From a bacterium (GTDB taxonomy: Bacteria > Planctomycetota > Planctomycetia > Kolteriales > Kolteriaceae): DNA of 64,000 nucleotides. Position 1 is the first letter of the stretch; each line of letters opens with the position of its first letter. Location: the NCBI GenBank assembly GCA_019753235.1, contig JAIELF010000027.1, positions 1-64,000 on the forward strand, in the 5' to 3' direction. Positions 30,762 through 39,769 of this stretch are shown here, piece after piece. The notes under the pieces are model-generated. The model ran no database searches. It was not told the origin of the DNA and worked only from the letters and a program-made list of their open reading frames with translations. Position numbers and translations under genes: made by a program.

Positions 30762-32486
30762 CTACCGTCCCGCGAACTGCCGGCGTTGCCGACGCCGACG
30801 AAGCAAGATCGATTCATGTGGGCTGACCCATTGAACGATCAACCCGGTAAGTCCCATGGCCGCGGATACGTAGTACGCATCGATCTCGGCAATGATGCTT
30901 CCAATGGCAAAGGCGGTCACCGCGGGCCAAACGATCCATCCAATATTGACTCGGCTGCGCCGATCCGCACTCACCGCGTTATGCCAATCCGGAATCGCGA
31001 GGGTCAATCCACACAGCGTCGCGTAGCCGAGCAAGTGTGGCCCTAGGAGATCGACTCCTCGTTCACTCCAGACGGCCGCCAATCCCCCTGTGAGGAGAAG
31101 ATCGGGCTCGATCTGCAACAACCAAAGATCGAGCGAGAACCACGCTGCCCCCAGCGCGAGGCCAAAGAGAAGCGAATGGAGATGGCGACCGGCGGCCTCG
31201 GTTCGCGAACGTCGCCAAATCGCCCCTAAGGCCACGATGCCGACCGAGGAAAGAGCCGTCACCGTCGATAGAGCAACCGCCTCGACCATGGTGGGGCGGT
31301 ACGTACCGTCGAGCGCGGTCCAGGCCTTCAGACTCACTGCGGGCAAAATTGAAGAGAGCAAGCCAACCAGAAAGATCTGCCAAAGGAATTGGCTCGCCTC
31401 TCGGCGTTTGGCCTGCCAAGTCCCAGGCAGGGGCGGAATCGAAAGTTGCATGTCCCCGACCGCGCGGTGCGGCATGGTCTCGGCCATAGAGACCGCCGCC
31501 ACGGGGGGCGTTTCTCTCGACGGAACGGGGGCCGACGGTTCTCTGTCTCGCTTACGAGGATCGCTACTCCCCGTCGGCAACAAGGAAGAAGGTGTTCCTT
31601 GGGTCGCGATGGATTGAGGAATGGGTTGCCCCATGGTGACCGCATCGACGGCTTCGAAGAGAGCGGTGGCCGAGTCGAAGCGGTCATCGGGATTCTTCGC
31701 CAGAGCTTTGACGAAGAGAGGGCGATAGCGCGTTTCGATCCGTGCCAGATCGGGCTCGGCCGTGAGGTGCTTCATGAGAACCTCACCGGGCGTCTCACCA
31801 TCGAAGGGAACATCCCCCGCGAGCATTTCGAAAGCGATGACCGCGGTCGAGTAAATGTCGACGCCTCGGCCGTAGTTGCCGGTGGAGATTTCAGGCGCCA
31901 TGTAATGCACGGTGCCGACGCTTTGCGTCTGATTGCTGCGTCTGCTGACCGAGAGGAACTTGGAGAGTCCGTAGTCGCCGATCTTGACGGTCTCATCATC
32001 GCGAAAGATGTTGCCGGGCTTTAGATCGCGGTGGACGATCCCCGAACGGTGCAGGTAATCGACCCCTTGGGCGATGCCCAATAGCCATTGGCGAGTCTCG
32101 GAGTAAGGAAGAGAACCGACGGAATCTTTGAGACGGTCTTGAAGGCTTGGCCCGTTGACGAATTCCATGACGATCCAGTTTTCGCCACGCTCGGTCTCGC
32201 GCACATCAAAGAGGTTGACCAGATTCGGAGACTTCAGGTTAAGGCATTGTCGCACGCCGCGCAGCTCGACATCGAGATGACGCCGAACCAGCTTAAGGGC
32301 GACCTCTTTCCCGCCATCGCTGACGGCATAATAGACTTCGCCAAAACCACCCCAACCGACCCCTCGCTTGATGGTGTAACCCGAGAGAGGCTGATCACCC
32401 GATCGATATTGGAAGTCCATCGCTCGTTCCTGCTGGCTTCCTTTTACTCTAGACAGCACCGCCAGATCCTCGATTGGCCGGCTCAT
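30762..32486 (-). CDS. Membrane-anchored serine/threonine protein kinase
   Basis: This is a 574-residue protein. The kinase domain (about 37-310) shows a glycine-rich loop GVGWGGFGEVY (42-52), catalytic Lys65 in VALKLV, HRDLKPGN, DYG in place of DFG, YMAPE and the GRGVDIYSTAVIAFEMLAG block, so it should be active. A Pro/Thr/Ser-rich linker leads to five or six hydrophobic segments (about 370-560), placing the kinase in the cytoplasm. No PASTA or other sensor repeats are visible. I chose the ATG at 32486, which follows GAGGAG; an ATG 22 codons later would begin directly at the kinase. The gene follows the FHA gene by 55 bases, suggesting that the FHA protein reads the phosphorylation. Confidence 0.88.
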   Translation of the reverse strand: MSRPIEDLAVLSRVKGSQQERAMDFQYRSGDQPLSGYTIKRGVGWGGFGEVYYAVSDGGKEVALKLVRRHLDVELRGVRQCLNLKSPNLVNLFDVRETERGENWIVMEFVNGPSLQDRLKDSVGSLPYSETRQWLLGIAQGVDYLHRSGIVHRDLKPGNIFRDDETVKIGDYGLSKFLSVSRRSNQTQSVGTVHYMAPEISTGNYGRGVDIYSTAVIAFEMLAGDVPFDGETPGEVLMKHLTAEPDLARIETRYRPLFVKALAKNPDDRFDSATALFEAVDAVTMGQPIPQSIATQGTPSSLLPTGSSDPRKRDREPSAPVPSRETPPVAAVSMAETMPHRAVGDMQLSIPPLPGTWQAKRREASQFLWQIFLVGLLSSILPAVSLKAWTALDGTYRPTMVEAVALSTVTALSSVGIVALGAIWRRSRTEAAGRHLHSLLFGLALGAAWFSLDLWLLQIEPDLLLTGGLAAVWSERGVDLLGPHLLGYATLCGLTLAIPDWHNAVSADRRSRVNIGWIVWPAVTAFAIGSIIAEIDAYYVSAAMGLTGLIVQWVSPHESILLRRRRQRRQFAGR

Positions 32487-32541
32487 GATTGCAAACTCCT
32501 CGTGACGGGCGAAAGCGTACCCCTCTGAGTTCGCCGACCGG

Positions 32542-33144
32542 TTAGCGGGTTTGGATCGGCTCCCACCGAAAACTTCCCCAGGATCCTTCGATTTGCGAAT
32601 TCGGTTCCAACCCCGCACATCCCCCGGTCCGTTTTTGGTCGACCAGCAATTCCTCGGGGCCCCTTATCCAGTAACGGTTTTGATACCAGTTCAGAAATAA
32701 AGGATGCTCCCATTCGGTCCGAATGATGGCATCCTTCTTCGGCCCCAGGACCGCGGTTTCCCCCAGAAGGATAATGCCGTCGACCGAATGGTCTAAGCGA
32801 TGCCGGCTGCTGACGACCAGCCGAGCCGTCCGCGACCAGGGCTGGGGCTGAAAGTAAGTCAGCTCGACACGGCGAAGCCGAATGATGTCGCCGTGATGGA
32901 GCAAAAAGGACTCGCCGGTCTGACCGTTGACGGTTGCTTCGCCCCTTGGGATAAGCACCGTGCCGGCCGACCCGATCATGAGATCGGCATGATGAGCCCG
33001 CAAGTCGCCGAGAATGGAGATATCGTTGCTGGTCCCGCCGGCCTGACCGATACGAATTTGTGATTGGGTGTAGACGAGATAGGATCCGACCGCATCGATC
33101 CACCAGTAGAACGCCTGGGGCCAATTCGATCGGCTTTCCGACAT
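32542..33144 (-). CDS. FHA-domain protein
   Basis: This is a 200-residue soluble protein. A forkhead-associated (FHA) type beta-sandwich occupies about 25-105: IRIGQAGGTSNDISILGDLR with the phosphothreonine-site GT-N pattern, AHHADLMIGSAGTVLIPRG, a TVNGQ turn and LLHHGDIIRLRRVELTYF. The second half repeats beta-rich sequence (ARLVVSSRHRLDHSVDGIILLGE) and may be a further sandwich. FHA domains bind phosphothreonine peptides, so the product probably recognises targets of the adjacent kinase. I chose the ATG at 33144, which follows AGGGAAATCC and starts the homologous part; the frame is open further upstream without homology. It is the first gene of the minus-strand run FHA, kinase, membrane protein and sigma factor. 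Confidence 0.75.
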   Translation of the reverse strand: MSESRSNWPQAFYWWIDAVGSYLVYTQSQIRIGQAGGTSNDISILGDLRAHHADLMIGSAGTVLIPRGEATVNGQTGESFLLHHGDIIRLRRVELTYFQPQPWSRTARLVVSSRHRLDHSVDGIILLGETAVLGPKKDAIIRTEWEHPLFLNWYQNRYWIRGPEELLVDQKRTGGCAGLEPNSQIEGSWGSFRWEPIQTR

Positions 33145-33510
33145 GGATTTCCCTGGAGATGGCGAGTTCGATCCTTTGATCCGGACATCTTCATTAGAGC
33201 TTATCAGTCCGCGTGCCCATCGAGCAACCGCGGCCTGGAGATCGGCCAGAAGTCCCGCCGTCGGAGCGGGCCCCCTTGGCTGGGCGAAGTTATCCCTCTT
33301 TACACCCGCCATCGACCGACGCTCCGTTTCGAACCACCCGAACCCCAGAAGAGGAATGCCGACCTGTTGATCGATTCGCCCGTCGGCAACCTCCGTCACG
33401 GGCCGAAGGCTAGCCGAGCTTGGTAAGCCCTGCTAGCCGATCGGCATCGTGATCAGTCGGCATGCAGACGAGAAGGTGGTTTTCCTTTCTCCCGCTGGAA
33501 TCATCTCGAT
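33145..33510. other. Upstream region of the FHA-kinase cluster
   Basis: These 366 bases separate the FHA gene from the coiled-coil protein gene, which ends at 33511. The frame of the FHA gene stays open through part of it but gives an Arg/Pro-rich sequence with no homology. A nonamer GCTAGCCGA occurs twice near 33410-33445 in direct orientation. The promoter of the cluster should lie here, but no clear consensus can be pointed out. Confidence 0.4.
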
Positions 33511-34299
33511 TTAGGCAGAAGGATGGCTAGCCTTCTTTTGGCTAAAGAAAGCGTCGATCTCCTGCGTGAGATTCGCAGGAGGAAGTTCCTCGGCCGGTAC
33601 CGGTTCGACCGTGAAACCCTCGGTCTCGATCAGCTTCTGATCGACGGCAAGTCGTTCCTTGACGTCGGCCAGCGCCTCGCGAGCCGCCTGAAATCGACCT
33701 TCGTCGATGACGATTCGCTTGGCCACCTTCTTCGCTTCGAGAATCTTTTGCTGAGAGTCGAGACTTTCAATCTCTCCTTCCAGTTCCTTCTTCGAATCGA
33801 GGAGTTCGACATAAGTATCGCGAGCGGCAGCGAGCTTGGCCTCGCGGGCTTGCAGAACCTTGCTCTTATCGGACAGATGATCACTGGCTCGGCGGAAAGA
33901 TTTGAATCGTCGGCTGAGATCCTTTTCCAGATCGACCAGGGTAAAAGTTCGCGAGCCGATTGTGTAGGTCGCTTGCCCCTTGCCGACTTGTTCGCGGAGA
34001 GCCAGGATCGCTGTCTCTTGCTCCTGCTGATCCTTCTGAGCCAGAGTCACTTCTTGTTGCAGCCGAGCGACGCGAACTTCTTCGATGGCAATATCGCGGG
34101 CAGCGCGGTGGATATCAGGCCCCAGTTCCGACACGAGTTGCTTGGCTCGTTCGAGTTGGAACTCCAGGGGAATCTGCCCCTTGAAGTAGCCGACCGTTTG
34201 AACGTAAGCGGTCCGGGCATAACTTCCCATGCTGGTGCCGGTGATCAGATAGGCTCCGACGCCGAGCATCGCTAGGCCGGTAAATATCTTGCGACACAT
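33511..34299 (-). CDS. Membrane-anchored coiled-coil protein
   Basis: This is a 262-residue protein with an N-terminal hydrophobic segment (about 5-24, IFTGLAMLGVGAYLITG) that acts as a signal or anchor. The rest (about 45-245) is almost wholly predicted coiled coil with heptads of Leu, Ile and Ala (EEVRVARLQQEVTLAQKDQQ, EKDLSRRFKSFRRASDHLSD, KELEGEIESLDSQQKILEAK), broken by a short beta turn near TYTIGSRTFTLVD. This layout resembles PspA-like or phage-shock-type coiled-coil proteins of planctomycetes, but no family signature is certain. AAGGAG lies 8 bases before the ATG at 34299. It has no tightly linked neighbours: about 350 bases separate it from phoD and 366 from the FHA gene. Confidence 0.7.
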   Translation of the reverse strand: MCRKIFTGLAMLGVGAYLITGTSMGSYARTAYVQTVGYFKGQIPLEFQLERAKQLVSELGPDIHRAARDIAIEEVRVARLQQEVTLAQKDQQEQETAILALREQVGKGQATYTIGSRTFTLVDLEKDLSRRFKSFRRASDHLSDKSKVLQAREAKLAAARDTYVELLDSKKELEGEIESLDSQQKILEAKKVAKRIVIDEGRFQAAREALADVKERLAVDQKLIETEGFTVEPVPAEELPPANLTQEIDAFFSQKKASHPSA

Positions 34300-34649
34300 C
34301 TTTCGATTCTCCTTCACGCCCGGCATCCCCCGACCCCACGGGCTCGACGCTTCGGGACTCTTACTGAGGTTGCTCACAGGAGCACTTCCCGAGCCTCTGC
34401 CGCTCGATGCTTAATCGCGATCGCGGCCTACGCTCGGGGGGTGCGGTGAGCACAACGGCACCACCGGGACCAGCCCATCGCCAGCCCCACACCCAAGAGA
34501 TTCGCCCGCAAACGATCGATCTTGGCCGTCGCATGAGCAAAAGATGAAATTCCCCGGGCCCGAGCCGGGAGCGAGGACTATTTTCTCATCGAGAAAAGAA
34601 AGGCTAGGTTTGCCGAGCGGCTTAGGGGCGCCGGGCACAAGTAACAAGG
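34300..34649. other. Gap between phoD-like and coiled-coil genes
   Basis: These 350 bases hold no supported gene. The minus-strand frame 34411-34761 overlaps the 3' end of the phosphatase gene and looks like a chance frame. A symmetric element TTTTCTC-ATC-GAGAAAA (34581-34597) lies 53 bases beyond the phosphatase stop and is listed separately. Confidence 0.4.
34581..34597 (-). terminator. Weak terminator-like hairpin after the PhoD gene
   Basis: The inverted repeat TTTTCTC (34581-34587) and GAGAAAA (34591-34597) has a 3-base loop. It lies downstream of the PhoD-like gene. The stem is A/T-rich and there is no separate T run on the minus strand, so termination strength is doubtful. Confidence 0.3.
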
Positions 34650-36215
34650 TTACGCTCGGTTGACGCCCGCTGTCCCTGCTTCGACAACGAATGAGGCGAT
34701 CGTCTTGAGCGGAGCCCCCGGCTTGGTGACGAAGTCGACCATTTGGTAATCGCTTCGCCATTGCTTAGGAGTGACCGTGCATTCGACATATCCACGCTTA
34801 CTGTTCTGAAACTTCACGAAGGGGTTCTGATCAAGGATCATTTTCTCGGGAAACTTCAGCTTACCCCCATCACCGCCACTGGTGATCGACGTGCCGACGA
34901 ACTCGCTGGCGACGGGCTTGGCCTCTTTATCATCGAAATCGACTAACAGATCGTTGCACCAGTTTGAATGGATATCACCGGTCAGAACGATCGGATTGGC
35001 GATCTGTTTCTGGGCGATGAACTCGAGCACCCGACGCCGCGCGACCGAGTAGCCGGGCCACTGATCCATGGAAAACGCTTCGCCTTTTCCGGGCGAGAAA
35101 TCGACGTGGGCCATCATCACCTGTTGGGCGAGGACGTTCCAGCGACACTGAGAGACTTCCAAGCCCGCAAAGAGCCAACGCTCTTGATCGGACCCCAGCA
35201 TGGTCGCCATCGGATCAATGGTTGATTTGTTGAGGGGCTTCAAGCCGTCCCCGAAAGGTTGATCCGAGCGATACTGTCTGGTGTCGAGCAGACTGAATTC
35301 CGCAAGGTTGCCGAACCGAACCCGCCGATAAAGTTTCATCCCTGGCCCGCTCGGGATGGTGTCGTGTCGAAGAGGCATATGCTCATAATACGCCTGGTAC
35401 GCCGCCGCTCTTCGCACGAGAAAATCTCGCGGGTCGACGTTCTCCTCCTCGGAAATCTCGCCAGCGTAGTTGTTGTCGACCTCGTGGTCATCCCAAGTCA
35501 CCATCCAGGGGCACTTCGCGTGCACCGACTGGAGGAACGAGTCCGTCTTGTACTGCGCGTGGCGATTGCGATAGTCGAGCAACGTCTTAATCTCGGTACT
35601 GCCTGTGTGAGTTCGGACTCCTTTTCGGCCAGGGCCTTCGTAAATGTAATCGCCGAGATGAAAGATCAAATCGAGATCGCTCTTCGCCATATGCTCGTAC
35701 GCGGTGAAGTATCCCGCTTCCCAATGTTGGCAGGAAGCAAACGCAAATCGAAGTCGCTCGGGCGAAGAACCATCCGCGGGCATCGTGCGAGCCCGGCCAA
35801 CGGGACTGACGTCGCTGCCAACGGCAAAGCGATAGAAATACCATCTGTTAGGCTGCAGCCCCTCGACCTCGATATGCACCGAGTGCGCTAAAGTGGGCGA
35901 CGCGACGCCTTCACCCTGTCGAACGATTTTTTTGAAGCTCTCATCGTCGGCTACTTCCCAGCGAACCGCGACCGCGTCGCTCGGCATCCCACCTCCCTCG
36001 GTCGGCTTGGGAGCCAGCCGAGTCCAGATCACCAGACCCGTGGCCGTGGGGTCGCCGCTGGCAACTCCGAGCGTGAAGGGGTTCGCCCCCAGCGATAGGT
36101 TCTTTCGAACGACTTCGTCGCTGGACCAACCTCGCGAAGCAACCAGCAAGCTCGACGCACTGGCGGCCAGGAAAACGCGTCGATCCATCCGCCGTCCGAT
36201 GTTCCTTCGCAACAT
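34650..36215 (-). CDS. PhoD-family alkaline phosphatase/phosphodiesterase, Tat-exported
   Basis: This is a 521-residue enzyme of the PhoD family. The N-terminus carries a Tat-type signal (RRMDRRVFLAASASSLLVAS). An N-terminal fibronectin-like domain (about 45-140, FTLGVASGDPTATGLVIWTRLAP) precedes the metallophosphatase core with FASCQHWEAGYF, HLGDYIYEG, WDDHEVDNNYAG and LTGDIHSNW, which hold the Fe/Ca-binding Asp, Cys, Asn and His residues. It should hydrolyse phosphate mono- or diesters in the periplasm. I kept the ATG at 36215, preceded by AGAGG; the ATG at 36188 would begin at MDRRVFL and still contain the twin arginine. It stands alone between gaps. No Pho-box could be identified. Confidence 0.88.
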   Translation of the reverse strand: MLRRNIGRRMDRRVFLAASASSLLVASRGWSSDEVVRKNLSLGANPFTLGVASGDPTATGLVIWTRLAPKPTEGGGMPSDAVAVRWEVADDESFKKIVRQGEGVASPTLAHSVHIEVEGLQPNRWYFYRFAVGSDVSPVGRARTMPADGSSPERLRFAFASCQHWEAGYFTAYEHMAKSDLDLIFHLGDYIYEGPGRKGVRTHTGSTEIKTLLDYRNRHAQYKTDSFLQSVHAKCPWMVTWDDHEVDNNYAGEISEEENVDPRDFLVRRAAAYQAYYEHMPLRHDTIPSGPGMKLYRRVRFGNLAEFSLLDTRQYRSDQPFGDGLKPLNKSTIDPMATMLGSDQERWLFAGLEVSQCRWNVLAQQVMMAHVDFSPGKGEAFSMDQWPGYSVARRRVLEFIAQKQIANPIVLTGDIHSNWCNDLLVDFDDKEAKPVASEFVGTSITSGGDGGKLKFPEKMILDQNPFVKFQNSKRGYVECTVTPKQWRSDYQMVDFVTKPGAPLKTIASFVVEAGTAGVNRA

Positions 36216-36319
36216 GTCTTGCGCCTCTCTTGGAGTGGGATCTTGCTGCTGGTTCCACTGAGGAGGTTAGCCAGCCTCTGAGAAGGATTCCAAGGAGAAT
36301 AGGAACATTCGTGGATTCT

Positions 36320-36793
36320 TCATGAACGTGATGCCGACGAGTGTTCGACCCGCTGACGGGCCTGTTCGAGGAGTTTCAAAAATTTCGGCTTCATCGTTCG
36401 AGCGATAAAGAAGCGCTCGGCGAACCAACCCAGAACGGGGACCTTGACTCGGAAGCGGGTGTGCCAATCGACACGCGTCTGTGTGCCGACTTGTTCAAAC
36501 GTCAACCAACCTCGTTCATGATCGAGGGGCGTCGGCTTTCCGTTATCCATGGCAGAAACGATTTTGTAGTCGAAACGACGGGGTCGATCGAATTCGAGTA
36601 TCTCCTCCGAGAATAGCATCGAACCCGCTTTGACTTCGCGCACCGCTCCTCGGCCATTTCGGTCGGGCGAACCCTCTTTGACGAGCTGACAGACCAGCCC
36701 TTTCCCGGTAAGAAACACCGCGTGGTCGGCAATCTGATCGAAGACGGCTTCCGCCGTCGCGTCGAACGTCATCGCGACATGAAGGTGGTACAT
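36320..36793 (-). CDS. SRPBCC-family (polyketide cyclase/START-like) protein
   Basis: This is a 157-residue protein of the SRPBCC helix-grip fold: TFDATAEAVFDQIADHAVFLTG (entry helices), REVKAGSMLFSEEILEFDRPRRFDYKI (strands), GWLTFEQVGTQTRVDWHTRFRV, and a long C-terminal helix (about 125-150). Members bind small hydrophobic ligands or act as lipid/polyketide cyclases; the ligand here is unknown. Two ATG codons, 36802 and 36793, are possible; the second has GGGGGA at a better distance. The gene is alone, 105 bases upstream of the PhoD gene start on the same strand. Confidence 0.72.
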   Translation of the reverse strand: MYHLHVAMTFDATAEAVFDQIADHAVFLTGKGLVCQLVKEGSPDRNGRGAVREVKAGSMLFSEEILEFDRPRRFDYKIVSAMDNGKPTPLDHERGWLTFEQVGTQTRVDWHTRFRVKVPVLGWFAERFFIARTMKPKFLKLLEQARQRVEHSSASRS

Positions 36794-36928
36794 CGATGCC
36801 ATTCCCCCAGAGGAAGCCTAAGACTCTGACGGGTAGGATACAAAGAGGATGAATCAAGCGTCACGAGAAAACTAACACCACCATCACGGAGCGATCGAGC
36901 CCTCTTCATGGAGTCGACGCAACCACGA

Positions 36929-37570
36929 CTACTCGGCGCCGAGGCTGATCCGCAGCGCATCGACTCGCTCGGTGTAGGTGGGGCGTGTCGAGTGAAGGTG
37001 TTCCCCTTCGCTGATCAGGCGTAGTTTGTCATCGCGGTGGATGCCGTACTGATCGAGCACTTCGATGAATGCGTCAAGATGACGAGCGTAGATCACGATC
37101 ACCTTGTGGTCGTCGAACTGCACTTCGCTGGGGCCGGCAGGATCGATCACTGCCAATCCCAAGCAACCATCATCGAGAAGAACGTCTCGAAAATCTTCGA
37201 GATAGCTTTGGAGCACGGGACGATCGATATGCTCGCGCAGAAAATCGCGCGATGCGTCGCCCGGCCGTCGACGTTCATGATGTGTCTCGATGACGACGTC
37301 GAGAATGTCCCCCATCGTCGCGACGAGGTCGGTGAATAGGTCGTAGAGGATCTCTTCGGAAGCCGCCACCGCGATCATGGGGATCTCTGTTCGCGATTCT
37401 TGATCGCGATAGATCTCGATCCGGTAGCCCTGCCGGGGGACCACTTGTAAGTCGAGCGAGGGACGAATCGCCCCGGTCAGGCGAAAATCGCCGTACTGAT
37501 CGACTTCGAAGTGATCTCTATATTCGCGCACCGGTCGCAGGCCCGGGCGATCTCCCGACGTCCACTTCAT
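36929..37570 (-). CDS. Conserved-looking hypothetical protein
   Basis: This 213-residue acidic protein shows no domain I can name. It begins with MKWTSGDRPGLRPVREYRD, has strands around QYGDFRLTGAIRPSLDLQVV and GYRIEIYRD, a helical centre (ASEEILYDLFTDLVATMGDIL), and an alternating strand/helix C-terminal half (GCLGLAVIDPAGPSEVQFD, HKVIVIYARHLDAFIEVLDQ). No signal peptide or membrane segment is present, so it is cytoplasmic. AAGGAAA lies 9 bases before the ATG at 37570; an upstream start at 37606 would add 12 residues. Codon use and a good SD support a real gene. Confidence 0.6.
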   Translation of the reverse strand: MKWTSGDRPGLRPVREYRDHFEVDQYGDFRLTGAIRPSLDLQVVPRQGYRIEIYRDQESRTEIPMIAVAASEEILYDLFTDLVATMGDILDVVIETHHERRRPGDASRDFLREHIDRPVLQSYLEDFRDVLLDDGCLGLAVIDPAGPSEVQFDDHKVIVIYARHLDAFIEVLDQYGIHRDDKLRLISEGEHLHSTRPTYTERVDALRISLGAE

Positions 37571-37743
37571 GCGAGGGTTTCCTTCGTGGGCCCAGACTGC
37601 CCGCAAGGGGTTTTGACGGACCCCTCCCGCGCCTGGTAATCGAACTATAAGTCACCTTTCAGAATTGGCAGACTTCTCCTGCCGGTTCCTGCCCCTTCCG
37701 CTACGAAACCGCCATCGGCGAGCGTACAACAGAGAGGAAGAGG

Positions 37744-39309
37744 GTGATTCTCGTCTTGCGAAAAGGAACTTATCGCGTGTTTTCACTCGATCACCGCCGC
37801 TCGATCGAATCGACCACCGTCCGGCAGGTCCTCTTCGCGTCGCTAGCGCTCTTTGCCCTCGGGCCCCTGCGGGCGGCTGACAACGCCGACCCCGGCGACA
37901 CGCCTGATCCAACGATTGTCGACCAGCGTTGGGAGTCCGCGTACATCGGCAGCGATCGGATCGGCTTTTTCCATGTGGTGACTCGGAAGGTTGCTGCCCA
38001 AGGAAAAGGTGTCTTCCACACTCGGCAACATGGCAGATTGACGGTTCAGCGGTTCGGCCAAAAGATGAGCATGGAAACCTTGGCCGACTATTGGGAGTTG
38101 GAGGATGGTCGGCTCTACGCCACCGCCGCCCAGAGTCAGATTGCTCAAGAGGTATCACGGAGTCGGGGGACACTCGTCGGGCCGGGCAAGTTTCAAGTCA
38201 CCATCGAAAGCAAAGGGACAAAGGTATCGGAAACGCTGGACTGGCCAGCGATGGTCCTGGGGCCCTATGCGCAGGATGAATCGCTTCGCAAAGATCGGCT
38301 CACGCCGGGCCAAACGCGATCCTTCCGAACATTTCTTCCGGAATTGAATGTCGTCTCGAATCGGACGCTTCGCGCCAAAGAGTTAGGGGACACGACTCTT
38401 GCTGACGGAACAAAAGCCAACCTGTTGCAAGTGATCGAGACCAGCGATGCCGCCCCCATCGAATCGACTCTATGGCTTGATGAGGAGGGACAGACCCGGC
38501 GAATGTCGCTGCCATTGGCAGGTTTTCAGATGACGACGTATCGCTCGACTAAAGAGGATGCTCTGCAAGCGACGGTCGCCGGCAACACCGATCTGGGCTA
38601 TCAAACGCTCGTCAAGCCGGATAAGCCGGTCCCCCATGCACACTCGCTGGCCAGCGCCACGTATCGGCTCCGCTTTAGCGATGATCAGGCCGCCAGCGCG
38701 ATCACCGAATCTCCCCATCAAAAGATCTTATCCCGGCAAGGTTCCACACTCGATGTTCGCATCCAAAGGGCCCGGCCCGAAAACAAACCCTCCCCGAGCC
38801 CTGGCGACGAATTTCTCGGATCGAACACTTACATTCAACCGGACAACCCCAAGATTCAAGCGGTCGCCAAAGAGGTCACCAAGGGTTTCGAAGACCCCTG
38901 GGAGAAAGCGACGCTCCTCGAGGCATGGGTCGACCAGAACATGTCGAACCAAGACTTTTCCATCGGCTTTGCCAGTTCGAATGAGATCATCGATACCCGG
39001 CGAGGAGATTGTACGGAGCACGCGGTTCTGTTGGCCGCCCTTTGCCGAGCCGAGGGAATCCCCGCGCGGGTGGCCATGGGTCTGGTTTATCTCGAACAGT
39101 CAGAGAGTTTTGGTTACCACATGTGGACGGAGGTATTTGTTGGCGGCGATTGGTACTCGATCGACGGCACGATCGGGCACGGCTCGATCGGGGCCGGCCA
39201 TATCAAAATTGCCGACGGCTCGCTCAAAGGGGTCGATGCCAACAGCACGTTTCTTCCCATCTTCAAAGTCATCGGCAAGCTGCAAATCGATCTCCTCAAC
39301 ACCCAGTGA
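37744..39309 (+). CDS. Secreted transglutaminase-like cysteine peptidase
   Basis: This is a 521-residue protein with an N-terminal signal region (hydrophobic VRQVLFASLALFALG, about 26-40). Residues about 55-340 are beta-rich and resemble the N-terminal region of planctomycete transglutaminase proteins. The C-terminal transglutaminase core holds Cys423 in RRGDCTEHAVLLAALCRAEGIPARV, His459 in YHMWTEVF and Asp474 in SIDGTIGHG, a full Cys-His-Asp triad. It could cut or cross-link proteins in the periplasm; which of the two cannot be read. The start is the GTG at 37744, preceded by GAGGAAGAGG; a later GTG before FSLDHR is an alternative. It is followed after 460 bases by the protease operon. Confidence 0.85.
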   Translation: MILVLRKGTYRVFSLDHRRSIESTTVRQVLFASLALFALGPLRAADNADPGDTPDPTIVDQRWESAYIGSDRIGFFHVVTRKVAAQGKGVFHTRQHGRLTVQRFGQKMSMETLADYWELEDGRLYATAAQSQIAQEVSRSRGTLVGPGKFQVTIESKGTKVSETLDWPAMVLGPYAQDESLRKDRLTPGQTRSFRTFLPELNVVSNRTLRAKELGDTTLADGTKANLLQVIETSDAAPIESTLWLDEEGQTRRMSLPLAGFQMTTYRSTKEDALQATVAGNTDLGYQTLVKPDKPVPHAHSLASATYRLRFSDDQAASAITESPHQKILSRQGSTLDVRIQRARPENKPSPSPGDEFLGSNTYIQPDNPKIQAVAKEVTKGFEDPWEKATLLEAWVDQNMSNQDFSIGFASSNEIIDTRRGDCTEHAVLLAALCRAEGIPARVAMGLVYLEQSESFGYHMWTEVFVGGDWYSIDGTIGHGSIGAGHIKIADGSLKGVDANSTFLPIFKVIGKLQIDLLNTQ

Positions 39310-39769
39310 TGCCCTGGATTTGTCCCACCCACTTTTTGCCGACAGTCAGGGGCCAAATCCCAATAGGTCTCTGTTTTTTTGAGGCTTTTGGGGAGGTCCT
39401 TTTTTCAGTCGTACGGAAATCGCGATGGCCCTTGCCGTGACAAAGGCAGGATCATTCCTTCGCTATCCAACTGCCGTTTTCACCATCACGATTTAAGACT
39501 TTCCAAATCTGTCGATCACCTAATGAACGTGCCAGCGTTGTTTGTCGCCTGAACCGTTCCATGCGAGAGAAAGAATCGGCAAAATCCATTCTCGAAATTG
39601 GCAGAGACCCGATCAACGCTCTCTGGTTGTCGCCCTGATCTCGACGAGAAGCGTTTCTACTCGAGCCCCGCCATCGATTCGCCTAAGGTCCGCTCAAGCG
39701 ATAAGCTGGAAGAGAGACTCTCTCGGGGAGAGAAGTTCTTTGCCAGAATCATCGAGGGAGCAAGCGGGC
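39310..39769. other. Region between the transglutaminase and the envelope operon
   Basis: These 460 bases carry no supported gene. Two T tracts lie at about 39374-39380 and 39403-39408; the first follows a loose inverted repeat (GGATTTG 39314-39320 with CAAATCC 39353-39359) and may help end the transglutaminase transcript. The frame of the following gene is open back to 39542, but the sequence before 39770 is Arg/Ser-rich without homology, so the promoter is probably here. Confidence 0.4.

Noticed and set aside
34411..34761. Minus-strand frame after the PhoD gene
   Set aside because: Overlaps the 3' end of the phosphatase and shows no domain or SD.
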